Shown: positions 22,201 through 31,261 of the stretch, in pieces | How positions within the stretch are numbered: the first letter of the stretch is position 1 | Layout: each line of letters begins with the position of its first letter | NCBI GenBank assembly: GCA_001986395.2 | Contig: MQVO02000005.1 | Location: 992,001 to 1,056,000, forward strand | Length of the DNA stretch: 64,000 nucleotides | Direction: 5' to 3' | Source: Irpex lacteus | Lineage: Eukaryota; Basidiomycota; Agaricomycetes; Polyporales; Irpicaceae | The notes under the pieces: generated by a model | Databases searched by the model: none | Seen by the model: the letters and a program-made list of their open reading frames with translations, nothing else | Told to the model about the DNA's origin: nothing | Made by a program: the position numbers and the translations under genes

Positions 22201-22963
22201 CGAATAACTTCTCCTCTTCTGGTAAGAGAAAGTTGTCTGGGTTGACATTCATTTCTTCTAAACGTTCCTCAGTAAGACGTCCTCCTGGATCTGGGACAAA
22301 CACAGGTGGGTGGTACGGCAGCGGCGGCAGAGAGTTAAGCGGGTCTTCAGGAAATTTACGTACGACTCGTGCATCTTCTGGGAATACAGCGGGTACTGGT
22401 TTGACTTTCCTGTCAACGCGCTTATACATGGTGAACGAATCTGCGTCTTGCGTAAACGTATCTGCATTCTGCGTAAAAGAATCTGCATCTAGCGTGAACG
22501 AATCTGCATTTTGCGTAGACAAGTCTGCGGTTTGCGGCTCCGTAATAGTAAGAATCCGAGATGCACTGCGCTTCCAAGCGGAGTGTACCTCCTCCCCGTC
22601 AATACAGATGACGACCTCGTCATCTTCGAGATCGGCGAAAGCATCGTGCATTGAGGTTGTAAAGTACAAGGGAGCTTCATCATCATCAAAGCCATCAACG
22701 AACTTGGGCGCAGCGTAATTACAATAAATCGGTGAAGCGAACTCCTCCTCATAATGATAACGAGTCTGAGCATGCGCAGACGAGCGAAATGTTTGATCAT
22801 CTTGGTCTAAATACTCCGAAAGGGCGGGAGGGAGGGTAGACATAGGTGACGGATGACAATCAACATCAGGCGTGAGCAAGCGTGAAGGGTGATGTGACGG
22901 AAAAGAATGGGCTTGAAAATCGGCACTCGGGGCGTCAAAGTACTGAGCTGAAGGTGAAAACAT
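19223..22963 (-). CDS. Gypsy pol: reverse transcriptase, RNase H, integrase
   Basis: 1246 residues from the ATG at 22963. The reverse transcriptase region includes RSRWFCVLKKSGKLRLVHD, PLNKVTIRDAG, the polymerase core CYSVFDLYWGF and LPTGFTNSPAEFQ. The catalytic box IFIDDLPIKG (near residue 441) has F-I-D-D in place of the usual Y-x-D-D. RNase H has VDSSFMAVGF, ELYGLYRALRAY and VDAKYIKGML. The integrase zinc finger is HEELGHRGQY...CHECQLW (H-H-C-C). The DDE core is IHVDVMYMP, TTDNGSE and GVVERGHF. No retropepsin is present; it sits in the gag frame. The reading frame stays open upstream to 24973, overlapping the 3' end of the middle ORF, so the true start or expression route is uncertain. Confidence 0.92.
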   Translation of the reverse strand: MFSPSAQYFDAPSADFQAHSFPSHHPSRLLTPDVDCHPSPMSTLPPALSEYLDQDDQTFRSSAHAQTRYHYEEEFASPIYCNYAAPKFVDGFDDDEAPLYFTTSMHDAFADLEDDEVVICIDGEEVHSAWKRSASRILTITEPQTADLSTQNADSFTLDADSFTQNADTFTQDADSFTMYKRVDRKVKPVPAVFPEDARVVRKFPEDPLNSLPPLPYHPPVFVPDPGGRLTEERLEEMNVNPDNFLLPEEEKLFVHILKLNQYSFVFEDSQRGSFREDYFSPYIIPVVPHVPWAFTNIPIPPGIKDKVVELLKEKIAAGVYEPSQSSYRSRWFCVLKKSGKLRLVHDLQPLNKVTIRDAGLPPNLDNFVEPFAGRQCYSVFDLYWGFDARKVHPESRDMTAFLTPLGLLRITSLPTGFTNSPAEFQACMTFILQDEIPHIADIFIDDLPIKGPSSTYPDVNGNPEVIPQNPGIRRFIWEHANDVHRILHRVGHAGGTFSPGKIQLCQPEVLIVGQKCTPAGRLPDEQKIEKILKWPTLKTVKDVRVFLGLCGTVRIWIKDYSQLARPLTELVRHDVEFEWDDRRQQAFDALKAAITSPPALRPIDYTSALPVVLSVDSSFMAVGFILSQYDNEKKKRPARYGSIPMNERESRYSQPKLELYGLYRALRAYRLYLIGVQSLQVEVDAKYIKGMLNEPDLQPNATINRWIQGILLFDFELIHVPAERHKGPDALSRRELADDEEVESEDDAWLDDIALYTQSHTQYSHDGYDHSFRQSSYVLLSPKDQVLADIFKFLTTLQLPPAHDTEQTKRQFMRKAQRFFVKDGAMFRRQGQKLPTKVILRANKRQEILEQLHEELGHRGQYAVMQTCKERFYWPTMFDDIKQHIKSCHECQLWTTRRSQLPLMVSTPTTVFAKIHVDVMYMPKVNKFEYIVAARDDLTGAAEGRALRNLKATTLAKFFFEEILCRYGAVGQVTTDNGSEVQGAFTELMDRYGLPRITISPYNSRANGVVERGHFTIRQSILKACKGRTADWPDKVHMAFFADKCTTRRQTGYSPFYLLHGTSPVLPIDLTEASLMVTGFHSNMSSEDLLALRIQQFQKRDKDLEDAAATLRRHRFKSKQQFELRYRRTLWTDDLEAGTLVIMRNSAKDKSLDKKYSPRYLGPYEVVRRTRGGSYVLKELDGAVMRQGVAAQRLLPYLSRDDTRLAQLAEDIEDEDDMIQDEASDSEEELDVELYHSNTSDSDSN
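22431..22535 (-). repeat. 21-bp tandem repeat, five units, inside pol
   Basis: Five consecutive 21-bp units encode degenerate copies of a seven-residue ADSFTQN-like unit near the N-terminus of the pol frame (LSTQNADSFTLDADSFTQ and onward). The unit length is a multiple of three, so copy-number change would not break the frame. Confidence 0.85.
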
Positions 22964-24086
22964 TACAACTGCCTTATTAGGCAAGTCCGAAATGCTTAAC
23001 AACTCCTGCGTAAGTGACTGAGATGGTAGGTAACAGCAAGTGAGAAGCGACTCGGAAATGTACTGTATAGGCTGCTTAACAAGTATAAAATACTGATAAG
23101 GCGCCTGAGACGAGATACAAGTACACTCTTTAGGTGATGAGGAAGAGCCGTGCTGAAAACCTAAGTACGAGACACCTGGTGTAGCGAGGGAGTGTGCGAA
23201 AATCAAGTGTGCGAGGAATCCTAAGTCCGAAGCGCTCGAGTTTTGTACTAATAGCGAGTTTTGACACTTAGAAAAATATTCTAAGGTAAAAGCGCCAGTG
23301 TACAGGCATTGCGGCGGTATAAAGTCTTTATTAATAATAATAGACTTATACTTATCAGCGCGAACATCGATTTTTACTAAGTATAGGCTGTCACTAATAA
23401 AGTCACAGTGGTCACTCAATAAAGTTCGGGGATCACGGCCGAGGGCACCGGTGTATTGCCATAGACTAAGTACACAGATACAAGTACTATACTCTGACAA
23501 GCGGGGGACATGCGGGATGAAGGAAGGGGATAGGCGGGAGGTGGAGACCGAGCAAAACTCCACCACCGGAGGCTGTGCGTAGAGAGCGGCGGGACACAGC
23601 GGGGACGAAGGAGGAAGGGGGACTCTATAACGTCGTCGAGGTAACGTACATGCGCGCGCGAGCGGAGACAAACAGACAAAAGTATAGTCTGAAAACGTCT
23701 GTGTTATTGGGGGTGCGTGCGTGAACGAACAAGCGACGTACGTATATGAGTTTTCTTCGGTTGGTAGCCATGGCGATTGAACGTTCGAGGCGAAGCTTCT
23801 TGCGGCGTCGAAACGATGAACGAAGGGAGGCGAAGGCGAAAGGAATAGCGATGACGTGGGTTTAAAAGTGTGAGACGGGGCGAAGCGAATAGAAAGGGAG
23901 GGAATCAGGAAGGCGATAGGGATGAAATGAGATATAGCAGCAAGGGGAGATGGCGGTGACGTGGATTTTTGATGGAATAAGAGGAGGGGGATAATAAGTA
24001 GAAAGGGGGAGGGGATAGGAAGGACTGCAGGGCGGGAGGCAGAGGTTAGACCGGTATACCGAACAGAGTAATAACAATCGCTTACT
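22964..24086 (-). other. Spacer between the middle ORF and pol
   Basis: 1.1 kb with no recognised domain. The pol frame has no stop here, but the residues are low-complexity and Ser/Pro/Leu-rich with no pol homology. It could be a leader of a longer pol precursor or untranslated spacer carrying signals for pol expression. Confidence 0.4.
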
Positions 24087-26633
24087 CTAGACGGCACGTT
24101 GAAACGTTTCGAGACAAATGTCTCGAAAGTCTTGAGGGAAAGTTGGTACTGACCAGTGCCCTCCAAATATTCCACGCCTGCGGTAGCCTTGAATGGTTTC
24201 GTTGTCCGTGTCCGATGCTCGATAGGCCAGGGTGTTGTCCAAAGTCTCGGCGACGTAGCCGTGGTATTGGTTGCTGATAGCGAAGAACACGCGGGCTTGC
24301 AGAGCTTCAATTTCTTCCACGGGGTCCAGGTAGGGGTTGCCATCGAACTCTTGCTTGGGAAGGAATAGCGCAGTGAGGGCGAGTTGGAGCTCCGCATGGT
24401 CTTCGGGGTCGAGATTACGGAAGGTGCGTAAAAAGCGTTCGAGCCCAAGGTCTTGCGCGAGCTCGATGATGGGCCGAAGACGTCTGACCAGCGCACGCCG
24501 CGCGAGCCAGTGAACGACGAGTCCGTCTGAGTCGCTGTCGTCCGTAGCGTACATGGCTGCGATCTCGGAGTTGGGTGCTGAAAAGCGACGTCGACGACGG
24601 GTGCGGTCATCCTCTTGAAATTCTTGGGCGTTGATGACGTCCTTGAAGGCGATGAGGGTGCTGATGACGTGGTGAGCGGTGTGGGTGCAGCGGGAAGGTG
24701 GACAGATGCGTGGAGGGGTAACCCAGGGGCGACTGGTGTATCCCTCGTCGTATGGGGATGGGGGGTCTTCGGCTGTGGCTTCGCCAGGGAGCAAGGGAGG
24801 TCGTGAGAGGACTGCGATCTTCTCGTCGTAGGTGCAGGAGCCGGGAGTGGGGCAAAGAGGTGATGTGGGCGAGGCCATGACAGAGTCATGGTCCATCCAG
24901 GCGGGAGGGTGGAGGATGCCTGCGGCGTCGGGCTCAGCGAGAAAGCAGTCGATCGAGTCGATGACCGACGCACCTTCGTAAGGGTCTATCTCGATACTCT
25001 CGTCGCTCGAACTGTCTTCCTCGCTACTCGTATCCTCCTCCTCTAACTCGATGTCGACGGTCTCCTCAATGGTGGTGTCGTTAAGCGTGAGGTGTTCGAC
25101 GCCGGCCAGTACCTGCGCGTCCATAAGGAAGGCTCGATCTTGAGGCATGCCTGGCAGACGTGCGCGAGCGAATACAGGAGCATCACGCAGGGCAGCCTCG
25201 ATGGCGTACCCATGCATGATCATGACGGGGTCAGCGGGGGCGTCTGGGGTGTCATTGTCGTCGTTGTTGGTGCTGGAAGTGACAGCCGGGACGTCGTTGC
25301 CGCTGTGGAAGGTGCGTGGGTCGGAGTGGAGAGTGAGTTGGCGGACGCCGTCCTCGATGAGCTGAGTAGGTACGTTGTCCGTGGACTGGAGGCGGTTGCG
25401 CTCGTTTACAACGACCTGGGCTCGTAAGGCGTCGAGCAAGAGGCTGAGGGAGGTGTCATGCGTGATAGGTACATGGCCTGCTGGACCGTGTACGCACCTG
25501 TCGTTGGTTTCTTGCACGATTCGCCTAGCAAGGTCCTGTTGTTGAGGGCGCGGGACCTCGTAGTCGAGGTGGGGGCGGTCGGCTACATCTTGATGAGTGG
25601 GGGCAGCTGAGTATAGAAGAGACAGAAGGGAGGGACCGGGGGTCGGTGATGAAGGAGGTGTAGGCAGTGACGAAGAGGGAATGGACAACGACGAGGAAGG
25701 AACTGGCAGTGACCACGAGGCAGGTGGCATCCACGTGGCCGGAGGTTGGGTGGGCTGGAGTTTACCGGAAGCAAGCGCTGGGATCGACGAGGTAATCTCG
25801 TCGGTATCCGGGCTCGATATGCTCCCGATCTCCGAGTCAGAGCCAAAGAGATCTCTGAGCTCGGCCTCGGCGCGAGCATCCGTGAGACGCTCTTGCTCTG
25901 GGGATCTCCGGTGAGTCGCGTGGCTGTGCGTGTTGATGGGACTCATACCTTTGATGACCTCTCGCAGATGCTTGAGGTCGTCGCTCTCTTCCTCCTCACT
26001 GTGTCCCTTCTCGACTACACTGTTCTCGTCTCCCCCGTCGGTCTCTCCGCTATCACTGACAGGACTGGCCGGACCAATCAAAAGGCCGACACGATCACTG
26101 TGGGACGACACGTCAAGAGGCTGCGAACAATCTGCGTGCGATTCGACATACCGGTGGCCAATAAACTCAACGGGCGACCAATCGACTGGGTGCATACCTC
26201 GAGGAGGGGCGTTAGGGCTGCCTAGGACAATAAGGCGGTCGAGGACGAGGATGGGAGAGTGGGCACAGCGGGTGGTGTCACCGGCGGGTGCACCTAGGTA
26301 ATGTCCTTGGCTGTTCCTCAGGCCATCCACCGCACGTAAGTTTCGGTTTACTTGTAACTCAAAGGGCTGAATGCTGAAGTTCCTTTCGCCTGCTAGGATG
26401 ATGAAGTCGCCCACGACGGGGTGCGACGTTCTATACACATCGAATCCAAACATGCGACGGCGAGCTTCCTCAACGGTGGTGAAAGGGTTGGACGCGAGAT
26501 GGATGACACCACGGTAAGCCAAACCCTCGAGAACGTTCGCCGCCTGCGCCGGAGTTAACATACACCTAAAAATAACGTAGGCGACGCTCTGCTCGGGCTC
26601 AGGAGGAACGCAAACAGCGAACGGCGCGCTCAT
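24087..26633 (-). CDS. Extra 848-aa ORF of the gypsy element, function unknown
   Basis: A single open frame from a genuine ATG at 26633. It lies between gag-protease and pol on the same strand. The N-terminal 130 residues look globular (YVIFRCMLTPAQAANVLEGL, HPVVGDFIILAGERNF). The middle is acidic, Ser/Pro-rich and probably disordered. The C-terminal 170 residues again look folded and helical (RRLRPIIELAQDLGLERFL, LQLALTALFLPKQEF). No catalytic motif, zinc knuckle or membrane segment was seen. Canonical Ty3/gypsy elements do not have a frame here, so this is an accessory gene of the element or an unusual structural protein. Its last 887 bp overlap the open pol frame in another phase. Confidence 0.75.
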   Translation of the reverse strand: MSAPFAVCVPPEPEQSVAYVIFRCMLTPAQAANVLEGLAYRGVIHLASNPFTTVEEARRRMFGFDVYRTSHPVVGDFIILAGERNFSIQPFELQVNRNLRAVDGLRNSQGHYLGAPAGDTTRCAHSPILVLDRLIVLGSPNAPPRGMHPVDWSPVEFIGHRYVESHADCSQPLDVSSHSDRVGLLIGPASPVSDSGETDGGDENSVVEKGHSEEEESDDLKHLREVIKGMSPINTHSHATHRRSPEQERLTDARAEAELRDLFGSDSEIGSISSPDTDEITSSIPALASGKLQPTQPPATWMPPASWSLPVPSSSLSIPSSSLPTPPSSPTPGPSLLSLLYSAAPTHQDVADRPHLDYEVPRPQQQDLARRIVQETNDRCVHGPAGHVPITHDTSLSLLLDALRAQVVVNERNRLQSTDNVPTQLIEDGVRQLTLHSDPRTFHSGNDVPAVTSSTNNDDNDTPDAPADPVMIMHGYAIEAALRDAPVFARARLPGMPQDRAFLMDAQVLAGVEHLTLNDTTIEETVDIELEEEDTSSEEDSSSDESIEIDPYEGASVIDSIDCFLAEPDAAGILHPPAWMDHDSVMASPTSPLCPTPGSCTYDEKIAVLSRPPLLPGEATAEDPPSPYDEGYTSRPWVTPPRICPPSRCTHTAHHVISTLIAFKDVINAQEFQEDDRTRRRRRFSAPNSEIAAMYATDDSDSDGLVVHWLARRALVRRLRPIIELAQDLGLERFLRTFRNLDPEDHAELQLALTALFLPKQEFDGNPYLDPVEEIEALQARVFFAISNQYHGYVAETLDNTLAYRASDTDNETIQGYRRRGIFGGHWSVPTFPQDFRDICLETFQRAV

Positions 26634-26845
26634 GTTGCGTCGAATGACGGCACGAACGCGTTCAGAGGGCGGGGCGACGGGCGTAGCAAGAGGCGTAGGC
26701 GGCGGAGACGTGGCGACGGCGACTGAGCGATAGATGACAGGGTCTGGGGGCGTAGTCTTGAGAGGGGCAGGGGACTTGGATTCTCGGTGAGTGTCCAGTT
26801 TATTAGACAGGCTGACATTCGTCTTCTTTGTGCTAGGTAATGTGT

Positions 26846-29800
26846 CTAGACTACTCGGAAGACCAACGACCTCTCCCCTTCACCCTCGTTTTGCCTCCGT
26901 CGCTCCTCAAGTTGACTTAGAAGGGGCTGACCATTTTGCTTCCGCAAAATGCGCCCATCCGGTAACTCCAGTGTCCATCCTTTCCTGACGAATCCTCCCT
27001 TCCTTTCGCGTCGTTCAAGCTCAATACATTTCGCAATAACGTGGTTTGAACTCCCGCAGGCAAAGCAGGTTCGTCGCGAGGTTTTCTGGCGTTGTCGGGG
27101 TGGTCGCTTACGACGACTGCCTTTTTGGGAAGTGGGTGCGGTGTGCGATAAGGCGAACGTGCGTGCGTCTTTACTGTATCCTTTCTGAGGATAGTTGCAG
27201 TTGTTTGCCTGACGTTCAGGTACGTTTTCTGATTCCCTTTGCCCTGGTAGCTGCTGATTGGCCTTTCTGGACCGTGCAAGGCGTGCTGCCGTGGCTTGGC
27301 CAGGCGGTGCGTGATTGCCTTTTGCGTTCAGGGGCTTGTTTCGGTTGCTTCGAGGTAACCTGGGCTTAGGGTAAGTGACCTTATCTGTTGTCTGAGTGCG
27401 GGCCGTGGACTGACTTTCCCTTTCTAGGTGACTATCAATCCAGGGTTGGTTTCTTTGAAGGGTCGGAATTGGCGGAGGTGCGAGGCTTTCCCCTTTTAGG
27501 CTAGAATTGCTTGCTGGCTGCTGCAGTAGGGACTCTTGATGCCTGTATTTCCCGGACCGTGATTCATGAGATGTCAACATGTTCGGTTTTCGGCTACTGG
27601 AGGTTTCCGTTGGACCGAAGCGGGCGCTACAGGGCGTGAACGCGTGAGTGGTTCCGCAGCAGTCCGGGTGTAGTGCGTTGCTGACTGCCTTTTTAGGAAA
27701 TTCGGATAAAACCTCGGTGATGGCGGCTTCGAACTGCGACGACGGGGTTTGCCCCATCAAGACAAGTGATAAGTCGGGTTTATATGGCTTCGGTAAGTGA
27801 TTTTTGTGGCTTGCTTCTCCGTTTACGTGGCTAACACTTGGTCGTTCGCGTTCGTAGCTCCAATTTGAAACTTCTCGCATCCAATGTCCGAGTACGCGGC
27901 GGTCTTGGTTGAGAATATCCCAACGGTGTTCGGAACGTAGGTAAGCCATTCTCTCGTCGCTTTGTCTGGTGAGAAACTGACTTTCTGGTCCGTCGTAGAT
28001 ATCCCAAGCTTCGTTGACGGCGCGCATATCGGCTTCAAAAAGCTCACGCAAGTACTTCTGGGCGTTTTGCATCCATTGTTTGAAGGTGAGTCCTCCACAG
28101 TTCAGTTCCTTTTCTATGATGCTTACCAGTCTCTCTTCATCTGCAGTAGATAGCTTGATTTCGGGAGATGGTGGCTGGTCTGCGGGAGTTTGTGGGGACT
28201 GTGCTTCTGATACTATGACAGTGGATGTACTCGGCGCCTCAGTGTCGTCCATAGTCATGAATTCGAATGTTTCCGATAATTCTTGACTTTGTGACTGTGT
28301 GACAAGTACTTTGGCGGGCTCTTCGGAGTTGGTCTTCTGAGTGTTACGGCTAGATCGGCTGACTGGGCTGAGCATGAAGTTGTCGAGTTCTTGTTCGACT
28401 AATCCTTCTGGAACGTCAAGGGCTAATAACGTGGACTCTAGAACTTCTGCTCTGCGTTTCTGCTTGATGTCAGCGGGATCCTGTGGTAACGTCTTGGTTG
28501 GTTCGGTGGCTGTTGCAGGGTCTTCATCTTCCTCGACCTCCTCAATCCGAGCATGTGCTGAGTCTTCTGAGTGCATAGATAAGTAGGCTTCGCTGATGCG
28601 GACCTTCTGAATTTTCTGCCTCTGGCGTGAATAGTACTCATCATATACGTCGGGAGGTGGTCGTGTTTCTCCTGCAACTAGCATTTCCCACTGGCTATTC
28701 AAGTCTTGATCCTTGAACACCAGGAAGGTTCCTTCTCGTCGCTCGTCTATCGTAATGAAGTTTCCTCTTTGCCATGGTCTTCCGAGAAGCAAGTCGAATG
28801 GTGCGTGTTCGCCGATGTACATATTTGCAAAGGTTAAAACGTCTCCACAGCGTAACGGGACTTCGGCTAGGAATCCTGATAGAGTTCCTTCGCCTCCGTT
28901 GGCATCGTTCATGACTATTGAGCGGGTGACGTCGACTGGCTGCTTGATACAGTTGAGCCAAGTCTTTTTGCTGCATATGTTAAGCATGGAACCGGTATCG
29001 ATAATGGTCTCTATCGGAATTCCGTTGCAGTGTAGTGTGAGGCGAATGAGCTGGCTTCGGGTTTTTGGCATGAAAGCGGCGACCGTGGTGGGTTCGTCCT
29101 CCTGATACTCGGTGGCGGTAGCTAGTTTCGTGTCAGCTGGTGCCTTTGCTTGCTTGAGTCTCAGAACATCCTGCATACGTTGGGTCATCTCGCGAGATAC
29201 AGCCATGAGTTCACCGACTTGAAGGCTGACAGGGGCACTGAGCATCTTGTCGAGAACGGTGTTGGGGTTGACGTGGCTTTGAATCTCCGACTGACGAGGC
29301 TGACGCTTGACTGGTTCATCACGTGGTGCAGGATTAGGCGCTGGCTTCGGCTTGAACTGGTCGTGCCGAATACCCGGTGGCGGCTTTCGTTGGGCGTTCT
29401 TACGAGAGAGCGGAATATCCTCCTCGATATCGCTATCGTTATCAGGGTCGAACATTCTTACGTCCTCCTCATGGGAGCGAACTGGGACTGGAACTGGAAC
29501 TGGCTTTGGTGTAGGCTTAGGTCTAGGATCTACATTTTCCTTGTTTGGATTCTGCTTATCCTTGAACCGAGCGCCTGAATCTTTGCGGAGAGGTGGAGGA
29601 ACTACTCCTTGAAACCTATCTCGCTTAGCTTTCATGCGCATGTCGGATGACTCTACTGGGTATGCAGCCATGTCTGGGTCCTCATATTCGATATCTCCTT
29701 TGAAGAAGGCGTAGGGGTTCTGGTCATGCTGAATGGCATAAACCTCATCATCCGTCAGGTCGGCTTCGGCAGGCTGGTCATCAATGGTTATGAGATTACT

Positions 29801-31198
29801 AGAGTTCTGTAGCCGTTCTATGGCTTCGGTCAAAGGTTCGCCAAGGTAGTTACGACGAATGGAAGAGCCGTTGCTCATAACCCATTGGTTGTTAGCTCCA
29901 TAACGAATGACTCCTTTGTTGGCTAAGTCTCTAAGGTCGGGGCAGAATCTCATTGAATGGCCTTGCTTTCCGCAACCGAAACAGTTCTGAGTGGAGAATC
30001 CACCTGACATATGTGGCGGAGGTTCGCGTTCAAAGCTCTGACGTTCGCGTGGTGCTGAGGCAGAAGTCGTGGGTGATATACGACGCTGCTCGCTGGGTGT
30101 TGGTACTAACTCTTTGATGATCGGATCAATACGATAGGCTTTGAAGTACACAGTGGCATATTCGGGATCTTGGATGCTCATCTTGCTAAGTCTAGAGATT
30201 AGATGCTCGAAGTCATCCTCGCTTGGGGTTTTACTGCCCTTTGCTGGTGAATTAGATCCTGACTTTGACTTGTGCGACTCGCTGTCACTTTCAGACTCTG
30301 ATGAGCTTACAGATTGCGCTTTCTTTGGAAGGCGAAAGCGAGTCTTACGAACTGGCTTTTCCTTTTCCTTAGAGTGAGACTTTCTGGGCTTTTTCTTGAC
30401 AGTAACTTTAACTTTCTGGTCATCACTGCTTTCGCTTTCGGAGTCAGATGATGATTCAGACGTTTCAGATTCGCTGTCTTCAGAATCAGAGGGTAACCTA
30501 TCATTATCAAAGCGATCTCGCTTGAGTAACGTTTCTGCTGCTTTGGCCACATCAACAATGTCGAAGGGTGTGTCTAAATCGTGATTAGGCTTGGAACTCA
30601 TGAGGCGAAGCTCAATACGATCTCGGAAACGACGAGGAATTCCTTTCCAGAAATAAATCGCTCGCTCCTCTTTATCGATCTTGCCTTTAGCCTCGAGCCA
30701 TCCTGATATACGAATAAACTCACGGTTATACTTCATCCATGCTGCTTGATTGGCAAAGGGTTCCTTTGCTCGGCTAGTGATCACAAAGCTTTCCAAGTCC
30801 CGCACCTTGTATCGGCGTGAGTCCTTGTCTGCTTCGTAGAACTTTCGCAGGTCTTTAGCAAACTGGGTCCAGTTTGGAGTTCGATAACTAGTAAGTCCTT
30901 CCATAAACTGGCGCACAGCTTTAGAGCAGTACTGCGTAATATTCTCAACCTTTTCCTTATCGGTAGTCAGGTTGTACTTTGGGATCATTCGCTCATAGTG
31001 TCGGAGAAAGATATCAACTTCGGCTGACTTTCCTTTGAACTTCTTGGGTGCTCCCTTCATTCCTAGGAAAGGCATATCCGTTACTGATAGTGGCGGTATC
31101 GCTGCCATGGTGGGCAACGATGACCTAGACGTTGGAGTAGTTGGTGTTGAGATTGTCGATGGTGGACTTGATATGGATAGTGATGTGTCACTACTCAT
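26846..31198 (-). CDS. Gypsy gag with retropepsin-like aspartic protease
   Basis: 1450 residues from the first ATG of the frame (31198). The gag capsid-like part (residues about 30-230) includes KKFKGKSAEVDIFLRHYE and AIYFWKGIPRRFRDRIELR. A CCHC knuckle (CFGCGKQGHSMRFC) lies near residue 405. The protease has the catalytic triplet in IETIIDTGSMLNICSKK (near residue 735) and the later LLLGRPWQRG, matching the usual ILGxPW block of retropepsins. An unusual long C-terminal extension carries a second CCHC knuckle, CFACGSSNHVIAKC (near residue 1380). It starts about 45 bp inside the putative primer-binding site, as expected. The product would form the particle and process the polyproteins. Confidence 0.9.
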   Translation of the reverse strand: MSSDTSLSISSPPSTISTPTTPTSRSSLPTMAAIPPLSVTDMPFLGMKGAPKKFKGKSAEVDIFLRHYERMIPKYNLTTDKEKVENITQYCSKAVRQFMEGLTSYRTPNWTQFAKDLRKFYEADKDSRRYKVRDLESFVITSRAKEPFANQAAWMKYNREFIRISGWLEAKGKIDKEERAIYFWKGIPRRFRDRIELRLMSSKPNHDLDTPFDIVDVAKAAETLLKRDRFDNDRLPSDSEDSESETSESSSDSESESSDDQKVKVTVKKKPRKSHSKEKEKPVRKTRFRLPKKAQSVSSSESESDSESHKSKSGSNSPAKGSKTPSEDDFEHLISRLSKMSIQDPEYATVYFKAYRIDPIIKELVPTPSEQRRISPTTSASAPRERQSFEREPPPHMSGGFSTQNCFGCGKQGHSMRFCPDLRDLANKGVIRYGANNQWVMSNGSSIRRNYLGEPLTEAIERLQNSSNLITIDDQPAEADLTDDEVYAIQHDQNPYAFFKGDIEYEDPDMAAYPVESSDMRMKAKRDRFQGVVPPPLRKDSGARFKDKQNPNKENVDPRPKPTPKPVPVPVPVRSHEEDVRMFDPDNDSDIEEDIPLSRKNAQRKPPPGIRHDQFKPKPAPNPAPRDEPVKRQPRQSEIQSHVNPNTVLDKMLSAPVSLQVGELMAVSREMTQRMQDVLRLKQAKAPADTKLATATEYQEDEPTTVAAFMPKTRSQLIRLTLHCNGIPIETIIDTGSMLNICSKKTWLNCIKQPVDVTRSIVMNDANGGEGTLSGFLAEVPLRCGDVLTFANMYIGEHAPFDLLLGRPWQRGNFITIDERREGTFLVFKDQDLNSQWEMLVAGETRPPPDVYDEYYSRQRQKIQKVRISEAYLSMHSEDSAHARIEEVEEDEDPATATEPTKTLPQDPADIKQKRRAEVLESTLLALDVPEGLVEQELDNFMLSPVSRSSRNTQKTNSEEPAKVLVTQSQSQELSETFEFMTMDDTEAPSTSTVIVSEAQSPQTPADQPPSPEIKLSTADEERLVSIIEKELNCGGLTFKQWMQNAQKYLRELFEADMRAVNEAWDIYDGPESQFLTRQSDERMAYLRSEHRWDILNQDRRVLGHWMREVSNWSYERERPSVSHVNGEASHKNHLPKPYKPDLSLVLMGQTPSSQFEAAITEVLSEFPKKAVSNALHPDCCGTTHAFTPCSARFGPTETSSSRKPNMLTSHESRSGKYRHQESLLQQPASNSSLKGESLAPPPIPTLQRNQPWIDSHLERESQSTARTQTTDKVTYPKPRLPRSNRNKPLNAKGNHAPPGQATAARLARSRKANQQLPGQRESENVPERQANNCNYPQKGYSKDARTFALSHTAPTSQKGSRRKRPPRQRQKTSRRTCFACGSSNHVIAKCIELERRERKGGFVRKGWTLELPDGRILRKQNGQPLLSQLEERRRQNEGEGERSLVFRVV

Positions 31199-31241
31199 AC
31201 ACAAGCCGAGTCTATGATTTCCTTAACTTTAATCTTCCCCC

Positions 31242-31259
31242 CCCTCGCGGTGGGCTCCA
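31242..31259 (-). promoter_or_regulatory. Putative tRNA primer-binding site
   Basis: In element orientation, two bases after the 5' LTR end the sequence reads TGGAGCCCACCGCGAGGG. It begins with TGG, which would pair with the CCA of a tRNA 3' end. I cannot name the tRNA. Confidence 0.65.
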
Positions 31260-31261
31260 GA

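Noticed and set aside
24607..25914. Several plus- and minus-strand frames of 60-110 codons
   Set aside because: All are shadows of the middle gypsy ORF; none has a domain or an independent context.
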